Of a DNA stretch of 52,666 nucleotides, positions 30,094-38,113 are shown piece after piece. A program made the position numbers and the translations under genes. Every line of letters begins with the position of its first letter. Position 1 is the stretch's first letter. The notes below the pieces were generated by a model. It was not told where the DNA came from. It searched no databases and was given only the letters and a program-made list of their open reading frames with translations. Origin of the DNA: Candidatus Gugararchaeum adminiculabundum (GTDB taxonomy: Archaea > Micrarchaeota > Micrarchaeia > Burarchaeales > Gugararchaeaceae); contig CABMDC010000020.1 of the NCBI GenBank assembly GCA_902384795.1, forward strand, positions 1 through 52,666, read 5' to 3'.

Positions 30094-32024
30094 GCCATTG
30101 CCGCGGCCGGCTTTTCAGTGTATGGCAGTTCTATCACTAACTTAAGGGTTCCGTTCTGGGAAAACTCATAGGCCATGCCGCCCATGCTATCCGCATACCT
30201 TTTCAACGCTGTCAATTCAAAAGTCGGGTAAATCTTTTCGTTCGGGTCTTTTTTCTCTGTGCTAAAGCATAGCTGGAACGATTCGCGCAAGTCCACGAAG
30301 CTCACTGTTATTGTTCTTAATTCTCTTTCCCGTTGTTCTTCCGGATTAAAGCTTAGGTCATTTAGCACAAGTGTTGCAATGGTTATGAGTCCCCGTATCT
30401 CTTCGGGGCCATAGTACTCATTGCCATTTCCTTCAATACGTATCTTGTCTTTCATCATCAAATACTCTGCCACCTTCTCAATCATCGCCGGGATTTCCTC
30501 TATTTTGGTAAATTTGGTCGTTTTATCGCTCACTGTCAAAGCGCTAGTCACATAGTCCATTGAACTTGTTGCCATCAAAACATCGCGCACCCTGCTGTCT
30601 ATCTCTCCCAGCAGGATTTCCCTGGCTCCCTGGTCATTCTCCTCCCTAAGCTTGCCAGTATTTCTCAATATTTTCATGGCCGCACCTTTGACTACCATGC
30701 TGAAATTGTTAATCATCTCATCCTGCACTCCACACCAAAGACTCTCATTTGTCTCTTTTTCCCAGTGATTTTCCATGCGGGAACCAAGATTAGTTGCAAT
30801 AATCTCCAGCGGCAGGGTATCCTCGTCTATGATATCCCTGGCGTCTGGGTAGTCAATGCTTGCGCTTATGACTCCGTATACTTTCCCACTTGGTCCAATG
30901 ATGGGTATTTCGGCAAGCTTGTAAACGCCGGCTTCTGCGATATCTTTTGGGAGATCTTCAATGCCATTGCGCGTGATTGTTTTCCCAGATTCAAGCGCCC
31001 TCCAGCTCGGCCTTTCCATGTTTTCTTCAGTAAACCGCAATTTTCTTCCAACCGGGAATGGGGCGTATCTTCCTGTGTTTGCTATAAGTTCCTGCACTGC
31101 CTCGCCTGTCTCCTCATCCGTAACGCGCAAGTGAACGCGCACGCTTGAAAATCTCGTGCATTCAAAAGCCCCTTTTGCGGCTTTTTCGCAGGCCCCTTTC
31201 TTATCCTGCGTTTGTGCAACTTCGCTTGAAACTTCCTGCGCCCTCATTAGCCTGTAGGTGGAAATGGCCCTGACAAGGTTTGCTGTTGCGGGAATCAATT
31301 GCTTGTGTATCTCATCTATTGTCACTTCCTTTTTGCTCGTGGGATTGTCAACCACCAGAAGGCCGATCACTTCGCCCTTTTCAATCAGTGCAACAATCGC
31401 TGCCCCTGGCTCTAGTTTCCCGTTATTTTCCAAGAATCCCCCTAGCTCAGGAATCCTATTTAGAAATTCGGCTTCAGTCTGGCCAAGTTGTTCGTAATGC
31501 TTTGTTTTGAAAATGCCTGACAGGATTATGGCTCCGGTTCTTTCGTCCGATTGATTGTTCGCCAATTTGTAGTCTTCAGGCATTTCTGTGAATATCGGTA
31601 TTGTTATCCTCCGGAATTCCGGCTCAATCAGACCGGCAAGATTTATGTTATAATCTCTCATCTCCCCCAGGCTGTCCTCCACACCTCGGATTTCTACCAT
31701 GTTCTTGGCCCTGAGATGGGGAGGAGTTGCAATGGCAAACGGGCACCTCAATTGCGATCCCCCTGTATCCGGATTTATCTCCTTAAGGAACACCAGCACC
31801 CTGTTCATCTCTCCGAATCCATTGGCAGTAATGCCCGTGAGAATTTCATAAGCAGTTTTCTTCAGGTTCATGGCCGCCGGCGTTTCCACGTCCATCTGGG
31901 CCGCAAGTCTGTTATAGAATGAAAGTGTTGTCCCGTTTATGGTCTCTTTAGATTTACGGCCTCGCCTAGCGGTTCTGGTAGGACATAGTTGTATCATCCG
32001 GCCGCCCGAATCCATTCGCATCAT
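30090..32024 (-). CDS. GAF-domain sensor with degenerate histidine-kinase-like C-terminus
   Basis: A 644-residue soluble protein. Two GAF-like regions lie at ~60-260 (GAAIVALIEKGEVIGLLVVDNPTSKK) and ~275-420 (LAEIPIIGPSGKVYGVISASID). A helical segment and a domain resembling a histidine-kinase ATPase follow: an N-box-like LVLNDLSFNPEEQ (~560) and a final ALKRYADSMGGMAYEFSQNG with LVIELPY. No clear phosphoacceptor His or glycine-rich G boxes are seen, so it may bind without phosphorylating. ATG 32024; the upstream region carries the same 32-nt box as the HTH-array gene. Its last 4 nt overlap the kae1 end tail to tail. Confidence 0.65.
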   Translation of the reverse strand: MMRMDSGGRMIQLCPTRTARRGRKSKETINGTTLSFYNRLAAQMDVETPAAMNLKKTAYEILTGITANGFGEMNRVLVFLKEINPDTGGSQLRCPFAIATPPHLRAKNMVEIRGVEDSLGEMRDYNINLAGLIEPEFRRITIPIFTEMPEDYKLANNQSDERTGAIILSGIFKTKHYEQLGQTEAEFLNRIPELGGFLENNGKLEPGAAIVALIEKGEVIGLLVVDNPTSKKEVTIDEIHKQLIPATANLVRAISTYRLMRAQEVSSEVAQTQDKKGACEKAAKGAFECTRFSSVRVHLRVTDEETGEAVQELIANTGRYAPFPVGRKLRFTEENMERPSWRALESGKTITRNGIEDLPKDIAEAGVYKLAEIPIIGPSGKVYGVISASIDYPDARDIIDEDTLPLEIIATNLGSRMENHWEKETNESLWCGVQDEMINNFSMVVKGAAMKILRNTGKLREENDQGAREILLGEIDSRVRDVLMATSSMDYVTSALTVSDKTTKFTKIEEIPAMIEKVAEYLMMKDKIRIEGNGNEYYGPEEIRGLITIATLVLNDLSFNPEEQRERELRTITVSFVDLRESFQLCFSTEKKDPNEKIYPTFELTALKRYADSMGGMAYEFSQNGTLKLVIELPYTEKPAAAMA

Positions 32025-32040
32025 TAATCACTGTCCCGAG

Positions 32041-32065
32041 TATATATAGTTTATGATTTGTTTCC
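32041..32065 (-). promoter_or_regulatory. Partial second copy of the shared promoter box
   Basis: TATATATAGTTTATGATTTG (32041-32060) repeats the TATAGTTTATG core of the box at 32088. It is only ~17 nt before ATG 32024. It may be a second operator half, or a TATA box for a leaderless transcript. Confidence 0.45.
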
Positions 32066-32087
32066 GTTTCTTTTCCGATTCCAAATA

Positions 32088-32119
32088 CGTTATAGTTTAT
32101 GTAAATTAATGCATATAAA
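32088..32119 (-). promoter_or_regulatory. Promoter box shared with the HTH-array gene (copy 2)
   Basis: On the + strand this begins CGTTATAGTTTATGTA, has A at 32104, continues ATTAATG and, after two differing bases, ends TATAAA. It matches 25129-25160 at 29 of 32 positions. On the minus strand it provides a TATA-like TTTATATG and would start transcription ~64 nt before ATG 32024. Its close match at two distant genes suggests a common regulator. Confidence 0.75.
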
Positions 32120-32170
32120 GCTTCTTGCCCGGCAACCGCCCCTCCGCCAGCGCCCTTCGCTCCGCCGCCC

Positions 32171-32228
32171 TAAATTTATTTATACCCCCTAGGTTTCAAC
32201 CTATTGCAATATTCCGAGTTTTAGGGGG
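32171..32228 (+). promoter_or_regulatory. nadX promoter and structured leader
   Basis: A TATA box (AATTTATTTATA, near 32173-32184) precedes a leader in which CCCCCTA (32185-32191) can pair with TAGGGGG (32222-32228). A small inner hairpin AGGTT-TC-AACCT (32191-32202) lies between. The paired GGGGG is the only ribosome-binding-like sequence before nadX, so folding would hide it. If transcription starts ~25 nt after the TATA box, the left arm may lie outside the RNA; this is the main doubt. Confidence 0.4.
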
Positions 32229-32236
32229 CGTATCTT

Positions 32237-32977
32237 ACGAAGATTGGATTGATTGGAATCGGGGCAATAGGGTCATTCCTGGCCAAGAACCTGGGCAAGG
32301 AGCTAATCTGGATCTATGACGCTGACAAAAAGCACGCGCAGCAGAAGGTCAAGGAGCTGAAATTGAAGTGCGAAGTGGTCGACGAGCCGCGCACAGACGT
32401 AGATTTAGTGGTCGAGGCAGCTTCCCAGTCCGCGGTCCCCTCTCTGGTCAAAATCCTGGAAAAAACCAGCATTATGATTATGAGCGTGGGCGCGCTGGGC
32501 GACGATGCCCTGCTCGAGCGTCTCATGTCAACCGCGAAAAAGCACGGCACCAAAATCTACATACCCAGCGGCGCAATCGGCGGGCTTGACGCAATAAAAA
32601 GCGTGCGCGACCACCTGGATGACATAACTCTTGAGACAATCAAGAATCCGTCTTCGCTTGGAAGAACGGACACCAAGCGGACGATAATTTTCGAGGGAAG
32701 CGCGCGCAAGGCGGTGGAGGTATTCCCGCAGAATGTGAACGTGGCAATGACCCTTTCGCTCTGTGGATTAGGGCCTGACAAAACGCGCGTGGTAATAATC
32801 TCCGATCCCTCTGTCCACAGGAACAGGCACATCATCAAGGCGCGCGGGGACATGGGCGAATTCGAATTCACGGTTAAAAATGTCCCGAGCCCAGACAACC
32901 CTAAAACAAGCGCGCTCGCGGCTCTTTCCGCTTTGCGCGTGATAAAGGAAAGGGATGCGGTTTTGAGAATTGGCTAA
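32237..32977 (+). CDS. nadX: L-aspartate dehydrogenase
   Basis: Oxidises aspartate to iminoaspartate for NAD synthesis. The protein has the N-terminal Rossmann loop LIGIGAIGSFLAKNLG. Further family blocks are VDLVVEAASQSAVPSL, IMSVGALGD, YIPSGAIGGLDAIK, FPQNVNVAMTLSLCGLGPDKTRV and the His-containing DPSVHRNRHIIKARG. The first in-frame standard start (TTG 32249) would cut strand beta-1. The natural family start MKIGLIG corresponds to ACG 32237, a non-standard codon, preceded by GGGGGC. Stop codons block any start further upstream. Either ACG is used or ATG was miscalled. Confidence 0.9.
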   Translation, partial: TKIGLIGIGAIGSFLAKNLGKELIWIYDADKKHAQQKVKELKLKCEVVDEPRTDVDLVVEAASQSAVPSLVKILEKTSIMIMSVGALGDDALLERLMSTAKKHGTKIYIPSGAIGGLDAIKSVRDHLDDITLETIKNPSSLGRTDTKRTIIFEGSARKAVEVFPQNVNVAMTLSLCGLGPDKTRVVIISDPSVHRNRHIIKARGDMGEFEFTVKNVPSPDNPKTSALAALSALRVIKERDAVLRIG

Positions 32978-33963
32978 TTGATGTCCAGTCTCTCTTTTTT
33001 TTCCACAGTAATGAGTGTTAGTCCGCTTTTTTCAAGCAGTTGCCAGCTCCATTCATTTCGGACGATATGTTCCTGCCCAATCTTCAAAACCCCTTCATTA
33101 AATTCCTCTCTTGCTATGCGATGTACCATCCCAACTTCCCTAATCTCATGCATCCAACCAAGCATCATGGAGAGCATCAAAGCAAGGTTCATCACATCGC
33201 CTTTTCTGGTCAATTCCATCAGCTCAGTCCACGCCACTTGTTTTCCCATGAGCTCAACATCCGCTTCAGCTTTATCCTTAAAAAATTGAGTTGCAGGCGC
33301 CAAAATACTCTGCGCAAGCGCATCCAGTTTCTCCTGCCGGATGGCTTTCAGATTCTCGTTTACCAATCTCCTCACTAACGGGGTCATTCCCTCCAATCCG
33401 TTATTCGCTACTTCCCACATAACATCGGCCACTTGCCCTCCGGTGGTCAAACCCATACACTCCGCCATGCTCGCAATATAATTAAAACATATTAGCGAAG
33501 TTTCTATCGCTTCCCGGTTTTCATACTGGGCAAATTTTCTTCTGAAATCATAGGGCGGCCTATGGTCCCCTTCAACATCCATCAAAGCCGCCTGTGGAAG
33601 TGCCGTTGTAACTTTTTCTAAGAACTCCTTTACTCCCGCCCTGCCCCGGTTTTTCGAGCCATTTGCCCAGATCAACGCATTATAAAGAGCAGCCGCCCTT
33701 GCAAAACCAGCCCTTGCAGCAAGCTCATGAAACTCCCCATTCTCTATGCCCACTGCTGTGACGCCCAGCTCTTCCGTAACTTTTTTTTCTTCGCCCTCTG
33801 TCAGCCCTTCCAAAAAAAGCTTTACCTTAAAAAAAGCTGCGTTTGGCAGTGATGCCTGCGCCGTTTTCAGGCCTTTGGCAAATGCAGTTGCTTCGCTGTC
33901 TCGTCCTTCCAAATGGACCTCATGGAATATGTAGAGTTTCTTCTGCTGCGGTTGAACGTTCAT
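32974..33963 (-). CDS. Hypothetical protein (329 residues)
   Basis: I do not recognise this soluble, mainly helical protein. Residues ~1-130 may be an alpha/beta domain (KKLYIFHEVHLEGRDSEATAF and FFKVKLFLEGLTEGEEKKV). Residues ~150-300 are helical (REAIETSLICFNYIASMAECMGL and LTRKGDVMNLALMLSMMLGWMHEIREVG). A histidine/glutamate pair is present in GMVHRIAREEF, but no metal motif is clear. Its stop overlaps the nadX stop by 4 nt, tail to tail. Confidence 0.6.
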   Translation of the reverse strand: MNVQPQQKKLYIFHEVHLEGRDSEATAFAKGLKTAQASLPNAAFFKVKLFLEGLTEGEEKKVTEELGVTAVGIENGEFHELAARAGFARAAALYNALIWANGSKNRGRAGVKEFLEKVTTALPQAALMDVEGDHRPPYDFRRKFAQYENREAIETSLICFNYIASMAECMGLTTGGQVADVMWEVANNGLEGMTPLVRRLVNENLKAIRQEKLDALAQSILAPATQFFKDKAEADVELMGKQVAWTELMELTRKGDVMNLALMLSMMLGWMHEIREVGMVHRIAREEFNEGVLKIGQEHIVRNEWSWQLLEKSGLTLITVEKKERLDIN

Positions 33964-34023
33964 TGCTATTCTTTGCTCAAAAGAAGCTTTTATTTGTTGC
34001 CATTAGTGTTATTTTATCTATAA

Positions 34024-34497
34024 TCACACCAGTTCTCCCAGCGGCTTCATTTCCAATTTTTTAATCTCCTTCAAAGTTTTTTTCAAATATTCCTCAATCT
34101 CTTCCTGCTTCACTCCGCGCCTAATCAGTTCACTCTTGATTTTGCTTTCAGTCTCATGGCTCGCATCCTTTTTCCCCTTTTCATTCTCCTCAAAAATTTT
34201 CTCCCAGTCAATTCCCCTGCTCGCTTCCAAAATCGCAGGATTAACGCTCACCAATTCCTTTTTCATCAAGAATGCGATTGCCGGGAATCCAAGAAACCCC
34301 TTGAAAAGCGCCTCATCATCATTGGAATCAATCCTTCCTTTTCCAATCTCCTTTTCTCCGTTCCATTTCACGGAATATTCGTAATCCCCAATAGCACTTT
34401 TCACTTTCGCGGAATTCCCGCGCACGTTCACCCTGTTCTCAGCCAGGCTAGCAATTGCCTCAAGGATTTTGGCTTTGGGTGGAGGAAGCCATGAAAT
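34024..34497 (-). CDS. Hypothetical protein, probably starting at ATT
   Basis: A ~157-residue protein of unknown function. The first standard start in frame is GTG 34431 (135 residues), but coding-like sequence continues upstream as ISWLPPPKAKILEAIASLAE. An ATT codon at 34497 lies 6 nt after an AGGGTGA ribosome binding site and is followed by this extension. A TGA stop lies just above. The C-terminal ~60 residues are a charged helix (KIKSELIRRGVKQEEIEEYL). The start is inferred; the GTG-only model is the safer minimum. Confidence 0.6.
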   Translation of the reverse strand: MSWLPPPKAKILEAIASLAENRVNVRGNSAKVKSAIGDYEYSVKWNGEKEIGKGRIDSNDDEALFKGFLGFPAIAFLMKKELVSVNPAILEASRGIDWEKIFEENEKGKKDASHETESKIKSELIRRGVKQEEIEEYLKKTLKEIKKLEMKPLGELV

Positions 34498-34546
34498 AGT
34501 TAGTCACCCTCATCTCAAATAGCACTACACTCTACTAATCCACTGA

Positions 34547-34804
34547 CTAAAGATACTCCTTCAGCCTTCTTTTCTTCTCAGCAAGCCTGCTCAGCCTTTC
34601 CTCGATATCCTGCTCTTCAATGGTTCCGAGCGGCCCTCTGTCGGCTCCGGCCAACAGCAAACTGTCTTCCATTATGGACTTGTTCAGTTCCTGGGCTATG
34701 AGCTGCTCTCCGGTAGCCATGTGGCTGCCGTGGACATCGGCCACTTTTTTGCCTTTCTTCGCCTTGGCCGGCTTTTTTGCCGGTTTTTTCGCTTTTTTAG
34801 CCAT
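34547..34804 (-). CDS. Small lysine-rich protein
   Basis: An 85-residue protein with an N-terminal AKK/PAK-rich tail (MAKKAKKPAKKPAKAKKGKK), like histone-tail or ribosome-associated extensions. A ~60-residue helical part with EEQDIEERLSRLAEKKRRLKEYL follows. I chose ATG 34804 because an upstream in-frame ATG (34813) would add only MRC. It shares the intergenic promoter region with the PIN gene on the other strand. Function unknown. Confidence 0.6.
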   Translation of the reverse strand: MAKKAKKPAKKPAKAKKGKKVADVHGSHMATGEQLIAQELNKSIMEDSLLLAGADRGPLGTIEEQDIEERLSRLAEKKRRLKEYL

Positions 34805-34887
34805 ACATCTCAACTGTTTTCGTTTTCAGACTGAACCTTTTTATAAGTTTATATTTCTCTCGGTCCCTAATATCTCCCACGATATAC
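34805..34887. promoter_or_regulatory. Divergent promoter region of the lysine-rich and PIN genes
   Basis: The 83-bp gap contains CTTTTTATAAG and GTTTATATTTC (about 34838-34858). These can serve as TATA boxes for the leftward and rightward genes. No other structure was seen. Confidence 0.5.
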
Positions 34888-35304
34888 ATGAAACAGCTCC
34901 TATTAGACACAAATTTCCTCCTGCTTCCGGGACAATTCCGGGTGGATTTGTTCGGAGGCATAGCCAAGCTCATGGACGAGCCGTTCGAGCTCATTGTACC
35001 CGAGGGCGCAATCAAGGAGCTCAAGATAATCGCTTCCACTGCCAAGGCCGGCAAGCCGGCGGCAAAGCTCGCGCTCCAGTTCGTAGCGGATATGGAGAAG
35101 AAGGGACAGCTCAAAATCGTGCCCATTGAAAGGGAAAAGGGCGAAAAAGGCGCGGTGAAATCAGTCGATGACTGGATCGTTGCTTACACCAAATACAATC
35201 CGTGCATCGTATGCACCAATGACAAAGGGTTAAAAAATCGTTTGAAGGAAAACAAGGTAAAGACGATTATTCTAAGGGAAAGATCGTATCTGGGGTTCGG
35301 CTAA
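34888..35304 (+). CDS. PIN-domain protein (Fcf1/Utp23-like archaeal group)
   Basis: A 138-residue PIN-domain nuclease-like protein. LLLDTNFLLLPGQFRVDLF carries the first catalytic Asp and the extended loop typical of the COG1412 group, related to eukaryotic rRNA-processing Fcf1/Utp23. The second acidic residues lie in EGAIKEL and in SVDDWIVAY, and the last in CTNDKGLKNRLK. It is therefore more likely to act in rRNA processing than as a VapC toxin, and no antitoxin gene precedes it. The pyrophosphatase follows 31 nt later. Confidence 0.87.
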   Translation: MKQLLLDTNFLLLPGQFRVDLFGGIAKLMDEPFELIVPEGAIKELKIIASTAKAGKPAAKLALQFVADMEKKGQLKIVPIEREKGEKGAVKSVDDWIVAYTKYNPCIVCTNDKGLKNRLKENKVKTIILRERSYLGFG

Positions 35305-35335
35305 AGCCAAAACCTCTTTTTGTGTGGTGAATTAT

Positions 35336-37450
35336 ATGGCAATAGATTTGCAGACATTGATGCTTGTGGCGCCAATCGCAGGGGCAATCTCCCTGATACT
35401 CGCAGCGGTTTTCGCGCGCTCGATTTCCGGCCAGAGCGCTGGCAATGAAAAGATGCGCAGCATTTCGTCAGCGATTCACGAGGGTGCAATGGCCTACCTG
35501 AACAGGCAAAATAAAACCATCGCCATGTTCGCAATCGTGATTCTCGCCATTTTCCTAATCATAGGCGCAACCGTTGACAAGAGCTGGTTCGGCATCGGGA
35601 TTTCATTCGTAGTGGGCGCGGTTTTCAGCGCTCTCGCCGGCTTCATAGGAATGAAAGTCACCACCAGTTCCAATTCAAGGACAGCAGAGGCGGCACGCAA
35701 AGGGCTTAACGCGGCTCTCATGGTTTCATTCCGCGCAGGAATGGTCATGGGGCTCGCAGTGGTCGGGCTCGCGCTCCTCGGAGTTTCATCGCTCATCTAC
35801 TTGTTTGATTACACCATCAAATCCGGCATGTTCGCATCAGCAGACAGCACCACAACAATTCTCCAGCTTCTTACAGGAATGGGATTCGGAGCGAGTTTGG
35901 TTGCAATGTTCGCCAGGGTTGGCGGAGGAATTTACACCAAGGGCGCTGACGTGGGCGCAGACCTGGTCGGCAAAGTCGAGGCCGGAATTCCTGAAGACGA
36001 CCCAAGAAACCCGGCAGTAATCGCTGACAACGTTGGCGACAACGTTGGCGACTGCGCAGGCATGGGTGCAGACTTGTTCGAATCCTACATAGTCACAATA
36101 ATCGGAGCAATGATTCTGGGAAATATAGTCTATGGGCTTCCAGGCGTCATCCTCCCGCTAGTGATTGGCGGAGCGGCAGTATTCGCGGCATTAATCGGCT
36201 CGCTGTTCGTCCGCACAAAAGAGAACGGCGATGCGCTGGTTGCGCTAAATAACGGAATAATTGCCACAGCATTAATCTCTGCTGTAATTTTCTATTTCGT
36301 AACCCAGCAGATAATTCCGGACACAGCAAAATCAATGGGCATCTTTCTGGCATCATTGGTCGGCTTGGCAGTAGCCATCCTAATCGTCTACGTGACTGAT
36401 TATTTCACATCCACCAAGCACAGGCCGGTCCGCTCGATCGCAGAGGCGGCGCAAACAGGCGCAGGCACAAACGTGATTCAGGGGCTTGCGGTTGGATTGG
36501 AATCCACCGCGCCAATCGCAATAATTATCGTAATTGGAATTCTCGCAGCCTTCTATTCTGCTGGAATTTACGGAATTGCGATTGCGGCCATGGCCCTGCT
36601 ATCACTCACTGTAATCATAGTGGCAGTGGACACATTCGGCCCGGTGAGCGACAATGCCGGAGGAATTGCTGAAATGAGCGGCCTTCCACCAGAAGTGCGA
36701 AAAATCACTGACAAGCTGGATGCGGTTGGCAACACCACCAAAGCAACAACAAAGGGATTTGCAATCTGCTCCGCAGGCCTCGCGGCACTCGCCCTTCTGT
36801 TGGCATTTGCACAGGAAGTGAACACCCAGGCGGTATTGCAGGGAGTTGCCGGCTTGCCAACAATCGGCGGCACCATTGTCATCAACATTTTAGACCCGAA
36901 AATCCTCGCAGGCATGCTGATCGGCGGTGCTCTCCCGTTCTTCTTCAGCGCATTCACCATGCGCGCAGTGGGAAACGCAGCCAAGGGAATTGTTGAGGAA
37001 GTACGGAGACAATTCAAGGAAAAGAAGGGAATAATGGCTGGCACTGAAAAGCCGGATTACGCGAAGTGCGTTGACATCTGCGCAAGTGCAGGCATCAGGG
37101 AACTAATAGTGCCCGGAATCATAGTAGTGGTTCTTCCGCTATTGGTCGGCTTTGTTTTGGGAGTTGGCGCGCTCGGCGGCTTCCTTGCAGGCGCTTTAAT
37201 CACCGCCCAGTTCATGGCAATTTTCATGAGCAACTCAGGCGGCGCGTGGGACAATGCCAAGAAATACATCGAAGTCGGCAACCTCGGAGGCAAGGGAAGT
37301 GTTGCGCACAAGGCAGCAGTAGTTGGCGACACCGTGGGCGATCCATTGAAGGACACCTCCGGACCAGCGCTCAACCCAATGATCAAAATCCTGAACACGA
37401 TTTCGATTTTGTTCGTTGCCCTGATAGTGAAATTCGCCCTGAAAATTTAG
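35336..37450 (+). CDS. hppA: Membrane-bound proton-translocating pyrophosphatase
   Basis: Couples pyrophosphate hydrolysis to cation export. It has 704 residues with about 16 membrane helices. The substrate-site blocks are VGADLVGKVEAGIPEDDPRN, IADNVGDNVGDCAGMGADLF, VDTFGPVSDNAGGIAEMSGL and the C-terminal GDTVGDPLKDTSGPALNPMI. The determinant GNTTKATTKGFAI carries Lys where K+-dependent enzymes have Ala, predicting a K+-independent H+ pump. I chose ATG 35336 because GTGGTGAATT precedes it. T-rich DNA follows the stop. Confidence 0.95.
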   Translation: MAIDLQTLMLVAPIAGAISLILAAVFARSISGQSAGNEKMRSISSAIHEGAMAYLNRQNKTIAMFAIVILAIFLIIGATVDKSWFGIGISFVVGAVFSALAGFIGMKVTTSSNSRTAEAARKGLNAALMVSFRAGMVMGLAVVGLALLGVSSLIYLFDYTIKSGMFASADSTTTILQLLTGMGFGASLVAMFARVGGGIYTKGADVGADLVGKVEAGIPEDDPRNPAVIADNVGDNVGDCAGMGADLFESYIVTIIGAMILGNIVYGLPGVILPLVIGGAAVFAALIGSLFVRTKENGDALVALNNGIIATALISAVIFYFVTQQIIPDTAKSMGIFLASLVGLAVAILIVYVTDYFTSTKHRPVRSIAEAAQTGAGTNVIQGLAVGLESTAPIAIIIVIGILAAFYSAGIYGIAIAAMALLSLTVIIVAVDTFGPVSDNAGGIAEMSGLPPEVRKITDKLDAVGNTTKATTKGFAICSAGLAALALLLAFAQEVNTQAVLQGVAGLPTIGGTIVINILDPKILAGMLIGGALPFFFSAFTMRAVGNAAKGIVEEVRRQFKEKKGIMAGTEKPDYAKCVDICASAGIRELIVPGIIVVVLPLLVGFVLGVGALGGFLAGALITAQFMAIFMSNSGGAWDNAKKYIEVGNLGGKGSVAHKAAVVGDTVGDPLKDTSGPALNPMIKILNTISILFVALIVKFALKI

Positions 37451-37461
37451 GTTAGGGCGGA

Positions 37462-37482
37462 TTTTTCCTTTTTTCTTTCTTT
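37462..37482 (+). terminator. T-rich terminator after hppA
   Basis: A pyrimidine run with several T4-T6 blocks (TTTTTCCTTTTTTC at ~37462-37475 and TTTC repeats) follows the hppA stop by ~11 nt. It lies just before the operator repeats of the next gene. Confidence 0.55.
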
Positions 37483-37484
37483 CC

Positions 37485-37546
37485 ATCGTTCTTTAAATCG
37501 AACGATAATTCTTTATATCGAACGATAGTTTTATATATCGAACGCT
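37485..37546 (+). promoter_or_regulatory. Three 20-bp operator repeats before the MNT-HEPN module
   Basis: TCGAACG recurs at exactly 20-bp spacing: GAACGAT at 37500 and 37520, and GAACGCT at 37540, each preceded by a TTTA(A/T)ATC-like segment. The first is also the right half of the palindrome ATCGTTC (37485-37491) / GAACGAT (37500-37506). The last repeat contains TTTATATATC, the likely TATA box, 13 nt before the ATG at 37559. The winged-helix domain of the downstream protein is the obvious candidate binder. Confidence 0.7.
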
Positions 37547-37558
37547 CCTAACACAATC

Positions 37559-38113
37559 ATGAACCTATTCTCCGAGACAATCCGGTGGAACCTGCTTTCC
37601 TTTCTTTTCAAAAAACCAGAAGCGGAGTTCTATGTCAACGAGCTGGCAAGAGCCATGAATGCAAGTGCAAGCTCTGTTTCCATAACCTGCAGAGAGCTGA
37701 GCGAGAATGGCATTCTCAATAAATCAAAGAAAGGAAATTCCTTATTTTACTCCCTAAACAATTCAAACCCCTTAACCAAACTGGAGAAATCCGCATGGTT
37801 TCTTGCCCAGTTGCTTCCTTTAAGCAAGGCATGGGAGAACGAGGAATTCCAGTCCGTAGCCCTTTATGGTTCCTATGCTTCAGGCGAATTCATCTCAAAA
37901 AGCGATATTGACTTCATAATAATCACAAATGTGCCGGATTCAAAAGTGAGTGAATCATTCAGGCTGTTGAAAAGCAAATTACGCGCTGAAGTCAACATTA
38001 CGGTATTTTCAGTTTCATCCTGGAGAAAAATGGCAAAGGAAGGGGACCGATTTTATATCGAAGTAATCTCCAATCATATACCCCTATATGGCAGTTCACT
38101 GGTGATAGGTTGA
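37559..38113 (+). CDS. HTH-nucleotidyltransferase (MNT) protein
   Basis: The protein has 184 residues: an N-terminal winged helix (FYVNELARAMNASASSVSITCRELSENGIL, ~25-54) and a MNT-type nucleotidyltransferase domain with GSYASGEFISKSDIDFIII (~104-122), containing the GS and D-x-D catalytic residues. In MNT-HEPN pairs the nucleotidyltransferase modifies and silences the HEPN toxin. The HTH fusion suggests autoregulation through the repeats just upstream. Its stop overlaps the HEPN start as TTGA. Confidence 0.85.
   Translation: MNLFSETIRWNLLSFLFKKPEAEFYVNELARAMNASASSVSITCRELSENGILNKSKKGNSLFYSLNNSNPLTKLEKSAWFLAQLLPLSKAWENEEFQSVALYGSYASGEFISKSDIDFIIITNVPDSKVSESFRLLKSKLRAEVNITVFSVSSWRKMAKEGDRFYIEVISNHIPLYGSSLVIG

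Noticed and set aside
34560-34590. Another copy of the triple-arm element (CAGCC followed by a pyrimidine run)
   Set aside because: The run is the lysine/arginine-rich C-terminus of the minus-strand gene; there is no matching second arm or box.
37485-37546. Short repeats that might be a CRISPR fragment
   Set aside because: Only three AT-rich 20-bp repeats without spacers, overlapping a promoter; no cas genes in the window.
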